From the NCBI GenBank assembly GCA_043800105.1, contig JAZDNJ010000084.1, positions 1 through 20,049 on the forward strand: DNA of 20,049 nt, read 5' to 3'. This document shows, one piece after another, positions 7,699 to 13,516 of this stretch. The notes below the pieces were generated by a model, which had not been told where the DNA came from, ran no database searches, and saw nothing but the letters and a program-made list of their open reading frames with translations. The translations under genes were made by a program, and so were the position numbers. Source of the stretch: JAFGTE01 sp043800105 (GTDB taxonomy: Bacteria > Patescibacteriota > Gracilibacteria > UM-FILTER-43-11). Every line of letters begins with the position of its first letter. Position 1 is the stretch's first letter.

Positions 7699-8406
7699 TT
7701 ATTTGGATTTCCCTCGCTCATGGCCAGGGGTTGTTTCTTCATATTTTTCTTCCTTCTCAACTTTGCCGGCATCTCTGGACTTAAAGACCAGTCCGCGGTA
7801 AATCCATACTTTGACACCAATAACACCGTAACTGGTATTGGCTGGCATTTGCGCGTAGTCAATATCGGCACGCAGGGTATGTAGTGGAATATTACCCTCC
7901 TTGTAGGTCTCATTGCGTGAGATTTCCACACCATTCAGGCGACCGGAAACCTGGATTTTCACCCCTTTGGCTCCCGCGTCTATCGCTTTTTTGATCCCCA
8001 TTTTCACGGCTCGGCGGTATGCCACTCGTTTTTCAACCTGCTGAACCACTACTTCGGCAATCAGGACTGCCACCAGATCAGGTTGGGCAACTCCATGAAT
8101 ATTAATTTCAATATTTTCGTTGAATTTGCGGCTGAGCATATCACGAAGATCTTCGATAGCCACACCTTGCCGCCCGATAATCAGGCCGGGTTTGGCAGCA
8201 CTGATATTAGCAACCACCTTTTTGGCAGAGCGTTCAATTTCAATCCTTACGACCCCGGCGCTTTTCAGTTTATCAGCAAGAAATTTCTTCAGTTTCAGGT
8301 CAGCATGAAACTTTTTGGCATAGTCCTTCCCATCGGCAAACCATTTGGATGGCCAGGTGTTAATAATGCCGATACGCAGTGATTTGGGATTAACTTTTTG
8401 ACCCAT
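7699..8406 (-). CDS. rpsC: 30S ribosomal protein S3
   Basis: S3 is part of the mRNA entry site. The 235-aa protein starts MGQKVNPKSLRIGI. The KH domain is at about residues 40-110, with the GxxG loop inside LIIGRQGVAIEDL. The C-terminal domain follows with VAYRRAVKMGIKKAIDAGAKG and ISGR-like SGRLNGVEISR. The tail is charged and short. Its 5' spacer contains the heptamer repeat at 8418-8441 instead of a Shine-Dalgarno. Confidence 0.98.
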   Translation of the reverse strand: MGQKVNPKSLRIGIINTWPSKWFADGKDYAKKFHADLKLKKFLADKLKSAGVVRIEIERSAKKVVANISAAKPGLIIGRQGVAIEDLRDMLSRKFNENIEINIHGVAQPDLVAVLIAEVVVQQVEKRVAYRRAVKMGIKKAIDAGAKGVKIQVSGRLNGVEISRNETYKEGNIPLHTLRADIDYAQMPANTSYGVIGVKVWIYRGLVFKSRDAGKVEKEEKYEETTPGHERGKSK

Positions 8407-8417
8407 AATTTTCTTGA

Positions 8418-8441
8418 TTCAAAATTGAAAATTAAAAATTA
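8418..8441. repeat. Degenerate 7-bp tandem repeat, rplV-rpsC spacer
   Basis: Plus strand units TTCAAAA, TTGAAAA, TTAAAAA, then TTA, which is the rplV stop codon complement. TT steps occur at 8418, 8425, 8432 and 8439, exactly 7 apart. It occupies the place where a Shine-Dalgarno for rpsC would be. Confidence 0.5.
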
Positions 8442-8948
8442 ACCTTTCTTGTCTGATTTTTTGACGGCCTTTTTTGCAGGCACTTTCTTCTCAGTTGTTT
8501 TCTTGGTGACCGGCTTCTTTGAAGCCTCTTTCTTTACCTCCTTCTTTACTGCCTTCTTTGCCTCTTTCTTCTCTGGTGTTTCGGTCTTTTCTCCCTTAAC
8601 AGAAACTTTGGGCATGCTCCCGTCAGCCAAACCCACTTCAACTGTAATATGGGAAGTTCGTTTTCCAATGGGATGAACACGCCCGCGGGAAATGGGAATG
8701 GAACGTTTGTAAGTCGGCCCTTTGGTGACAAGGATTTGTGTTATATAAAGCTCATCGATCGACTGTTTGAAATTATTTTTTGCGTTTAAAGCGGCCGAAT
8801 GAACAACCTTATATAAAATGTCAGCGCCTTTTTTAGGCATAAATTTGAGAATAACCAATGCGTCTTTTACCTTCTTTCCACGTACCATCCCGGCCACAAG
8901 ATTGGCTTTTTTGGGAGAAATCCGAATTTTTCTTAAATATGCTTTCAT
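8439..8948 (-). CDS. rplV: 50S ribosomal protein L22 with long basic tail
   Basis: L22 lines the polypeptide exit tunnel. The core (residues 1-112) is ordinary: ISPKKANLVAGMVRGKKV near the start, and the tunnel hairpin with RGRVHPIGKRTSHI near 88-101. A tail of about 55 residues follows (113-169), made almost entirely of Lys, Glu, Ala, Thr and Pro (blocks such as KKEAKKAVKKEVKKEA), which E. coli L22 lacks. The start codon overlaps the rpsS stop as ATGA (8945-8948), so translation is coupled. The tail is presumably disordered and RNA-binding; that is inference. Confidence 0.96.
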   Translation of the reverse strand: MKAYLRKIRISPKKANLVAGMVRGKKVKDALVILKFMPKKGADILYKVVHSAALNAKNNFKQSIDELYITQILVTKGPTYKRSIPISRGRVHPIGKRTSHITVEVGLADGSMPKVSVKGEKTETPEKKEAKKAVKKEVKKEASKKPVTKKTTEKKVPAKKAVKKSDKKG

Positions 8949-9226
8949 TCTGAGGCTGTTTTAGCTAACTTACCACCATGAGACTTAAATTTACGAGTCG
9001 GAGAGAATTCACCCAGCTTGTGACCGACCATATTTTCGGTAACATAAACAGAAATGTGGGTTTTGCCGTTGTGGACGCCAAATGTGTGGCCCACAAATTC
9101 AGGAGCAATGGTACAAGCTCGTGACCAGGTTTTGATCACCCTTTTCTGACCTGAAGCTTCCATCATCTGAACCTTCTTCAGGAGCTTGGGGTCAACGTAC
9201 ATTCCTTTCTTAAGACTTCTACTCAT
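8945..9226 (-). CDS. rpsS: 30S ribosomal protein S19
   Basis: S19 sits in the small-subunit head beside S13. The 93-aa protein is of normal length, starts MSRSLKKGMYVDPKLLKK, and contains the conserved TWSRACTIAPEFVGHTFGVHNGK, seen as KTWSRACTI and FVGHTFGVHNGK, then VGHKLGEFSPTR. The stop codon TGA overlaps the rplV ATG, again consistent with the standard code. Its 5' spacer to rplB is 19 nt with no Shine-Dalgarno. Confidence 0.98.
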   Translation of the reverse strand: MSRSLKKGMYVDPKLLKKVQMMEASGQKRVIKTWSRACTIAPEFVGHTFGVHNGKTHISVYVTENMVGHKLGEFSPTRKFKSHGGKLAKTASE

Positions 9227-9245
9227 ACCAAATCAATAGTTAAAG

Positions 9246-10088
9246 TTATTTTTTCTTTTTGCGTCGGCCCTTAATAATAAGATGATCACTATACCTTTTT
9301 CGGCGCCTTGTCTTAACACCAAGGGCTGGAGCACCCCAAGGAGTTTTTGGCATTTTGGGGCTGATAGCCGTATGGCCTTCACCACCACCATGAGGATGAT
9401 CAACGGCATTCATGGATTTGCCCAACACTTGTGGTCGTCGGCCCATCTTTCTCATTCGGCCGGCCTTACCGATAGTAACATTATTGTGATCAATATTAGA
9501 AACCTGACCGATGGTTGCAAAACATTCTTTGGAAACATAACGAACCGAACCTGATGGTAAAGTGATCTGCGCAAGTTCGCCGTCCTGAGAAGACACTTGT
9601 CCGGCAGAACCGGCAGATTTGATCATTTGGGCACCTTTGCCAGGCTGGATTTCAACATCATGAATACTGAAACCAACAGGTATACTGCCAATTTTTACCC
9701 GATTGCCAGGTTTAATTTTAGCCTTATTACTGCAAACAACTCTATCACCGACTTTGAGGCCGTCAGGCGCCAAAATATATCGCCTTTCACCATCTGCGTA
9801 AAGCAGAAGAGCAATAAAAGCGGTGCGATTTGGATCGTATTCAACCTTTTCAACCTTGGCCGACACATCAAGCTTATCAAACCTTTTGTTATCAATCAGC
9901 CGATAAAGCCTTTTGACTCCTCCTCCACGATGCCTCACTGTGATTCTTCCCTGATTATTGCGGCCGGCGTGTTTGGAAATTGTCGTCATCAGGCCTTTCT
10001 GACGCTTTGCCTTTGAAAGACCGCTGTAGTCGACCGTCGTCATCCCTCTCCGTCCCGCTGTTGTAGGATTATATTTCTTGATTGCCAT
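9246..10088 (-). CDS. rplB: 50S ribosomal protein L2
   Basis: L2 is essential for subunit association and supports the peptidyl-transferase centre. The 280-aa protein has the N-terminal KKYNPTTAGRRGMTTVDY, the RNA-binding fold with GRNNQGRITVRHRGGGVKR, and the diagnostic VDHPHGGGEG loop near residue 230, including the conserved histidine. The end is a basic RRKRYSDHLIIKGRRKKKK tail. Its ATG abuts the rplW stop, sharing one base at position 10088. Fully ordinary. Confidence 0.98.
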   Translation of the reverse strand: MAIKKYNPTTAGRRGMTTVDYSGLSKAKRQKGLMTTISKHAGRNNQGRITVRHRGGGVKRLYRLIDNKRFDKLDVSAKVEKVEYDPNRTAFIALLLYADGERRYILAPDGLKVGDRVVCSNKAKIKPGNRVKIGSIPVGFSIHDVEIQPGKGAQMIKSAGSAGQVSSQDGELAQITLPSGSVRYVSKECFATIGQVSNIDHNNVTIGKAGRMRKMGRRPQVLGKSMNAVDHPHGGGEGHTAISPKMPKTPWGAPALGVKTRRRKRYSDHLIIKGRRKKKK

Positions 10089-10387
10089 TACTTCGCGATC
10101 TTTAATTTATTAAAATCAATATTCTGTTTAGCTTTGATGGTGATAATTGCTTTTTTTGATGCAGGCCGTTTGGTTATTGCGCGGCCGCGCCCGACCAGTC
10201 GTTTTTTCTCACGAACCGGAATGATGTTCACGGACACAACATCAACGCCATATGCCTTATTAACCGCTTTTGCGATTTCGACTTTTGTCGCGTCAGCCTT
10301 TACGCGAACCGTATACTTAGACTTTGTCTGAGCATTACTGCTCTTCTCGGTAACTATCGGTGTTATAAGCACATTAGTTAGCTGCAT
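10088..10387 (-). CDS. rplW: 50S ribosomal protein L23
   Basis: L23 lies at the exit-tunnel opening and is a docking site for trigger factor and SRP in bacteria generally. The 99-aa protein shows the family pattern LITPIVTEKSSNAQTKSKYTVRV at the start and AVNKAYGVDVVSVNI, then a basic RVLVGRGRAITKRP-like loop and AIITIKAKQNIDF. It abuts rplB and follows rplD with a 2-nt gap, so these three are tightly packed. Confidence 0.96.
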   Translation of the reverse strand: MQLTNVLITPIVTEKSSNAQTKSKYTVRVKADATKVEIAKAVNKAYGVDVVSVNIIPVREKKRLVGRGRAITKRPASKKAIITIKAKQNIDFNKLKIAK

Positions 10388-10389
10388 AA

Positions 10390-11016
10390 CTATTTAAGAA
10401 AAATTTCTTCAGCCTTCGTGAGGGCGGGCTTCATAAACATAATATTGTCGTAAGTAAGAACGTCGTGAGGATTGAGATAATCCACAAGAATAGTTTTTAC
10501 TTTAGGAAGATTACCGGCGGACTTTTCGAGTATTTCATTTTTCGCGTCAAGAACAATCAGAAGACTGCGACCGGCAGGCAGTTTTTCAACCATCGCGGCA
10601 AAATCCGCAGTCCTGGGTGCATCAGACTTGTAAGCATCAAGGGCAAAAACCTTGCTGTCAGCCGCCTTCTGGGAAAGGCAGGAAAAAAGAGCTGAACGCC
10701 GTGCTTTTTTAGGCATATTAAGTGAAAAATTGCGAATATTCCGGGGGCCGAAAGCCACGCCACCGCCACGCCATATGGGATTGCGGGACGAACCGAATCT
10801 TGCGCGACCTGTTCCTTTTTGCCTCCAGGGTTTCTTTCCGCCGCCACGCACTTCGGCACGCGTCTTTACGTGAGCATTAGCCTGACGTCTGCTAGCCAAC
10901 TGGCGAATGACGGACAAGCGAATCAGCTCATCGTTAACCACAACCTTAAACATAGCGTCGGACACTTCAGTCGTCCCTTTTTTCTCCCCTGATTGTGCGT
11001 AGAGATCAATTTTCAT
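10390..11016 (-). CDS. rplD: 50S ribosomal protein L4
   Basis: L4 contributes to the exit-tunnel constriction; in E. coli it also represses its own operon. The 208-aa protein has the long basic loop expected for L4 (about 45-100: ANAHVKTRAEVRGGGKKPW, QKGTGRARFGS, WRGGGVAFGPR). The C-terminal part includes the LNPHDVLTYDNIMFMKPAL end. Its ATG sits 24 nt after the rplC stop, and the gap is filled by the heptamer repeat at 11024-11051. Because rpsJ is separated from this block here, any L4-type control would have to act in the rplC leader. Confidence 0.97.
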   Translation of the reverse strand: MKIDLYAQSGEKKGTTEVSDAMFKVVVNDELIRLSVIRQLASRRQANAHVKTRAEVRGGGKKPWRQKGTGRARFGSSRNPIWRGGGVAFGPRNIRNFSLNMPKKARRSALFSCLSQKAADSKVFALDAYKSDAPRTADFAAMVEKLPAGRSLLIVLDAKNEILEKSAGNLPKVKTILVDYLNPHDVLTYDNIMFMKPALTKAEEIFLK

Positions 11017-11023
11017 ACTTCGA

Positions 11024-11051
11024 ATTTCGAGTTTCGGATTTAGAATTTAAT
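11024..11051. repeat. Degenerate 7-bp tandem repeat, rplC-rplD spacer
   Basis: Plus strand 7-mers ATTTCGA, GTTTCGG, ATTTAGA, ATTTAAT, with TTT steps at 11025, 11032, 11039 and 11046. It includes the rplC stop codon and ends 7 nt before the rplD ATG. The first three units are nearly the same, in the same order, as those at 6364-6391. Confidence 0.6.
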
Positions 11052-11627
11052 ATAAACATAGGAACTATTAGCCCCGGGAAGTGCGCCCTTGATGACCAGG
11101 ACATTCTTATCGGCAACGACTGAGATCAGAGGACGATTCTTTAACGTTACCTGCTCATTTCCCATCTGACCAGGAAGTTTGCGCCCCTTAATCACACGCC
11201 CGGGCTTGGCACAGGTACCTACAGAACCAGGTTCGCGGTGGAAAACGGATCCATGAGTTTCAGGGCCGCCGGCAAATTTATGCCGCTTCATAACACCCTG
11301 ATACCCCTTGCCCTTTGAATTTCCGGTTACCGTTACCATTTCAACTTCCTTAAGAATTTCAACGGAAACTTTCTGCCCTTTCTTATAATCATCTGCATTT
11401 TCGACACGGAATTCCTTTAAGGCTTTAAATTTTTTGTTCCTGTCCTCGCCTTTGCGTGACTTATACGCATCAAAGCCTAGGACTATCGCCGGATATCCGT
11501 CCGTCTTTTCCGTTTTGACCTGCACAACCTCGTTAGGCTCGCAGACAACGTAAGTGACTGGGATCACGCGACCATCGTCTTGAATGACTTGGCTCATTCC
11601 TAATTTTTTTCCGATTATTCCGGGCAT
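11040..11627 (-). CDS. rplC: 50S ribosomal protein L3
   Basis: L3 is an early-assembling protein near the peptidyl-transferase centre. At 195 aa it is slightly shorter than E. coli L3 (209). It starts MPGIIGKKLGMSQVIQDDGR and contains the family signature GKGYQGVMKRHKFAGGPETHGS, here seen as KGKGYQGVMKRH and HGSVFHREPGSVG, then GRKLPGQMGNEQVT. It is the first gene of the r-protein block in this genome, because the usual leading rpsJ lies more than 1.5 kb upstream behind two opposed genes. It therefore needs its own promoter, proposed at 11704-11731. Confidence 0.97.
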   Translation of the reverse strand: MPGIIGKKLGMSQVIQDDGRVIPVTYVVCEPNEVVQVKTEKTDGYPAIVLGFDAYKSRKGEDRNKKFKALKEFRVENADDYKKGQKVSVEILKEVEMVTVTGNSKGKGYQGVMKRHKFAGGPETHGSVFHREPGSVGTCAKPGRVIKGRKLPGQMGNEQVTLKNRPLISVVADKNVLVIKGALPGANSSYVYIKF

Positions 11628-11703
11628 TATTGTTTAGAGGTTAAGGAGGCTTTTGTCACATTTAGCAGGACTCGACCCCACGACTAACATAAATTGCCTG
11701 TTT

Positions 11704-11731
11704 ATTTTACCGACGACTTGTCTAAAGTCAA
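11704..11731 (-). promoter_or_regulatory. Predicted promoter for rplC-map cluster
   Basis: On the minus strand a TTGACT -35 (11731-11726) is followed after 16 nt by a TAAAAT -10 (11709-11704), matching sigma-70 consensus at 5 of 6 in each box. A start near 11697 would give a leader of about 70 nt before the rplC ATG at 11627. A promoter is needed here because rpsJ and tuf cannot be transcribed straight into rplC without crossing two opposed genes. Confidence 0.55.
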
Positions 11732-11749
11732 GGAAAAATCAGACTTTTT

Positions 11750-11766
11750 TTGGACAGCTTGTCCAA
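11750..11766. promoter_or_regulatory. Perfect palindrome, candidate divergent operator
   Basis: TTGGACA-GCT-TGTCCAA is a perfect inverted repeat with 7-bp arms and a 3-bp centre. It lies in the 44-nt gap between the two divergent -35 boxes (minus box ending at 11731, plus box starting at 11776). It is not followed by a T-run in either direction, so it does not look like a terminator. A related half-site (ACTTGTCTAA, 11716-11725) lies 41 bp away inside the rplC promoter. The regulator is unknown. Confidence 0.45.
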
Positions 11767-11775
11767 GAGCTATAA

Positions 11776-11804
11776 TTGACATACATACACTATTATACTA
11801 AAAT
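11776..11804 (+). promoter_or_regulatory. Predicted promoter for plus-strand lipoprotein gene
   Basis: TTGACA at 11776-11781, 17-nt spacer, TAAAAT at 11799-11804. This is a consensus -35 with a 5 of 6 match -10. It would start transcription near 11811 and give a leader of about 115 nt ahead of the ATG at 11927, long enough for the small open reading frame at 11851-11901. Confidence 0.6.
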
Positions 11805-11850
11805 AATTTTCCATGTTCTTTTCCAACAATGAAATTCACTAAGGACACCA

Positions 11851-11901
11851 ATGTCTAAGAGTTGTTCACAGCTCAAAGATTTGGATTTTGGTTCCCCTTA
11901 G
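11851..11901 (+). CDS. Possible 16-codon leader peptide
   Basis: A short frame reads MSKSCSQLKDLDFGSP and stops at TAG. It is preceded by AAGGA at 11841-11845, 5 nt from the ATG, a good Shine-Dalgarno placement. It lies wholly in the predicted leader of the lipoprotein gene and ends 25 nt before that gene's ATG. A small hairpin (GTTCC at 11891-11895 with GGAAC at 11903-11907) overlaps its stop codon. Such a layout could couple or attenuate translation of the next gene. The frame may equally be chance; nothing but its ribosome site and position supports it. Confidence 0.3.
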   Translation: MSKSCSQLKDLDFGSP

Positions 11902-11926
11902 TGGAACTCCAGCGAAAGGAAGAGAG

Positions 11927-12331
11927 ATGACAAGATTGACAGTACTGGCAGGAATGATGTTGGCCGTAGGATGCGCCACATCAACGCCACCCGAGACGCC
12001 GAATGAAACCCCAACCGCCGAGGCAACGACCACGCCGAAGACTCGGGAAGCACCGGCCACTCCCGCCGAAAGCGCCGAGGCCTTCAGGGCGAAAGTCGAG
12101 GCCAAGTGCCTCGCCAAGTACCCTGGCGACAAGAAACTGCGCCGCAAGGCCTGCATTGTCGTTTACATGGGCGCAGTTCGCACTGCCTGCAAGTTGGCCA
12201 GCGAAGATAGGGCCAACGAGCTGTGCAAGAGGTACGACAAGTACTGCACCCCAGAAGTGCGCGACCTGGTCAACGAAGGCCTGGCCTTCTGCGACGCGCT
12301 CGCCAAAGACAAGGAGGGGGAGGAGAACTAG
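11927..12331 (+). CDS. GC-rich putative lipoprotein with paired cysteines
   Basis: I do not recognise the family. The 134-aa product has a short hydrophobic leader ending in LAVGC (Cys16), a likely lipobox, then a Pro/Thr/Glu-rich linker (about 17-46). A basic C-terminal half follows with six cysteines, including a C-x11-C pair (CKLASEDRANELC). The ATG is chosen over an in-frame TTG at 11888 because it has a good AAGGA site 6 nt upstream and makes the signal sequence N-terminal. The coding DNA is about 65% GC in sampled lines, against about 43% in ribosomal genes, with G or C in most third positions. It has its own promoter and terminator. Recent transfer is likely; function is unknown beyond probable membrane anchoring. 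Confidence 0.75.
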   Translation: MTRLTVLAGMMLAVGCATSTPPETPNETPTAEATTTPKTREAPATPAESAEAFRAKVEAKCLAKYPGDKKLRRKACIVVYMGAVRTACKLASEDRANELCKRYDKYCTPEVRDLVNEGLAFCDALAKDKEGEEN

Positions 12332-12345
12332 ACTCAACAGTCTAG
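12328..12345 (+). repeat. Hairpin overlapping lipoprotein stop codon
   Basis: CTAGACT (12328-12334), loop CAAC, AGTCTAG (12339-12345): a perfect 7-bp stem with a 4-nt loop that includes the TAG stop. It lies directly before the terminator hairpin. It may protect the 3' end or assist termination. Confidence 0.5.
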
Positions 12346-12420
12346 GGGGAACCACAAGAAGGTGGGCCGGATTCAAGTTCGGCCTGCCTTTTCCATATGC
12401 GATTCTTCTAAGGTTCCCCC
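12345..12420. repeat. Outer inverted repeat enclosing the terminator
   Basis: GGGGGAACC (12345-12353) and GGTTCCCCC (12412-12420) are perfect 9-bp complements that enclose the terminator hairpin. GGTTCCCC also occurs at 11890-11897, before the lipoprotein gene, so the 12345 arm could pair with either side. Confidence 0.5.
12357..12392 (+). terminator. Rho-independent terminator after lipoprotein gene
   Basis: A 10-bp stem (AGGTGGGCCG, 12360-12369, with CGGCCTGCCT, 12380-12389; two G-T pairs) closes a 10-nt loop and runs into TTTT at 12389-12392. A few A-U pairs can extend the base. It lies 26 nt past the lipoprotein stop and should separate it from the next plus-strand gene. Confidence 0.6.
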
Positions 12421-12426
12421 ACCAAC

Positions 12427-12455
12427 GTGCCACCCCACAAAAAAAGGCCTATAAT
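12427..12455 (+). promoter_or_regulatory. Predicted promoter for CDP-alcohol transferase gene
   Basis: A perfect TATAAT at 12450-12455 lies 17 nt after a weak -35 GTGCCA (12427-12432, 4 of 6). A start near 12462 leaves a leader of under 20 nt before the ATG at 12480, without a Shine-Dalgarno. Confidence 0.45.
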
Positions 12456-12479
12456 TGTTATAGAATAATTTGTTTTACC

Positions 12480-13151
12480 ATGATGAAACATGAAGAATTC
12501 AAAGGGCACCTGAAAGTCGGCATGTCTCATTTGCACAAATGGGAACAGCTTTTTGTTAAATGGGGCACCCCAAAGATACCCCACGCCATTGAAACCTATC
12601 ACCTGACTGCCATGACGATAATATGGTCCGGGGGCGTTCTCTTTTTCGGCTTTCTTGCCCAGTACAACATTCACTGGCTCTGGGGCTCCTCGGCCATGAT
12701 CATCATGCAGTACCTGACCGACCTATTCGACGGCGCTGTGGGCCGACACCGCGATACAGGCCTGATAAAGTGGGGTTACTACGCCGATCACTTCTTGGAT
12801 TACATGTTCATGTGCTGTATTTTGATCGGTTATTCTTTTTTCATTCCGGACCGTTATGGCATACTGTTTTTCCTGCTTATGGTCTATGGAGGTTTTATGG
12901 TGAACGCCTTTATCAGCTTTGGCGCTCTGAACGAATTTCGCGTAAGCTACTTTGGCTTTGGACCAACAGAAGGTCGAATCGGTTTTATTGTGGCAAACAC
13001 ATTACTCGCTATCTTTGGAAAGACTTACCTGGCCCAATTTCTGCCACACGTTCTGATAACCGTTTCAATAGCACTGATTATTGTTGTTTATTACACACAA
13101 AAAAAGATCTGGGCCATCGATATGAAAGCGAAAACCAATGATAAGGACTAG
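12480..13151 (+). CDS. CDP-alcohol phosphatidyltransferase family membrane protein
   Basis: Enzymes of this family transfer a phospho-alcohol from a CDP-linked donor, mostly in phospholipid synthesis, at the membrane. The signature is clear: Asp81, Asp84-Gly85, Gly88 (usually Ala), Arg89, Gly99, Asp103 and Asp107, read as DLFDG..GR...G...D...D. A GPTEGR motif follows at 161-166. The 223-aa protein has about five or six hydrophobic segments. The start is taken as ATGATG at 12480; the frame stays open upstream to 12003, but only as a shadow of the lipoprotein gene. It is convergent with rpsJ and shares its CTAG end. The exact acceptor alcohol cannot be told from sequence. The base composition is like its surroundings. 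Confidence 0.85.
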   Translation: MMKHEEFKGHLKVGMSHLHKWEQLFVKWGTPKIPHAIETYHLTAMTIIWSGGVLFFGFLAQYNIHWLWGSSAMIIMQYLTDLFDGAVGRHRDTGLIKWGYYADHFLDYMFMCCILIGYSFFIPDRYGILFFLLMVYGGFMVNAFISFGALNEFRVSYFGFGPTEGRIGFIVANTLLAIFGKTYLAQFLPHVLITVSIALIIVVYYTQKKIWAIDMKAKTNDKD

Positions 13152-13480
13152 AGCATCTTGATCTCGATATCCACCCCGGCCGGCAAAGAAAGATTCGTCA
13201 GCGCTTCAATCGTGGCGGAAGTGGTTTCACGCAAATCAATCAATCGCTTGTGTATTCTCATTTCAAACTGCTCACGGGCATCTTTTGAAATGAAAGTGGA
13301 ACGATTGATAGTAAACTTCTTAATTTTAGTAGGCAAAGGAATTGGCCCGGCAATAATAGCCCCTGTACGTTCAGCAGTCTGGATGATAGTTTCAACAGCC
13401 TTATCAATGATCGTGTGATCGAAAGCCTTTAGAGTGATTCGAATGCGCTGAGCATTTTCCTTTTTGCTGTCCTTGGCCAT
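13148..13480 (-). CDS. rpsJ: 30S ribosomal protein S10
   Basis: S10 is part of the small-subunit head and, as NusE, of transcription antitermination complexes. The 110-aa protein is complete: RIRITLKAFDHTIIDKAVETI near the start, TGAIIAGPIPLPTK, then the SKDAREQFEMRIHKRLIDL block and the PAGVDIEIKM end. It follows tuf after a 105-nt spacer with two hairpins, so it is probably read from the tuf promoter. Normally it heads the S10 operon next to rplC; here two plus-strand genes separate them, and its TAG stop overlaps the stop of the convergent neighbour. Confidence 0.97.
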   Translation of the reverse strand: MAKDSKKENAQRIRITLKAFDHTIIDKAVETIIQTAERTGAIIAGPIPLPTKIKKFTINRSTFISKDAREQFEMRIHKRLIDLRETTSATIEALTNLSLPAGVDIEIKML

Positions 13481-13516
13481 GGGGTTGATATGCGTTAACG
13501 AATTGTGTGAGACTTA

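Noticed and set aside
7689..7934. 81-residue open frame overlapping rpsC
   Set aside because: Same strand but wrong frame inside a highly conserved gene; its composition is that of a shadow.
3194..8948. UGA recoded as glycine, as in Gracilibacteria or SR1
   Set aside because: TGA ends rpsE 2 nt before rplO and ends rpsS within the rplV ATG overlap, at the expected protein ends; no frame needs UGA to be read through.
11750..11766. The palindrome as a rho-independent terminator
   Set aside because: The T-run lies before the stem on the plus strand and becomes an A-run after it on the minus strand, so termination is not expected either way.
11981..12433. Minus-strand open frame of 150 residues opposite the lipoprotein gene
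   Set aside because: It is a by-product of high GC in the third position of the plus-strand gene; it has no ribosome site and crosses the terminator.
12003..12479. N-terminal extension of the CDP-alcohol transferase by about 159 residues
   Set aside because: The extension is the lipoprotein gene read in another frame, is Arg/Pro-rich, crosses the terminator hairpin and has no family similarity. The ATG at 12480 gives a normal family length and has a TATAAT upstream.
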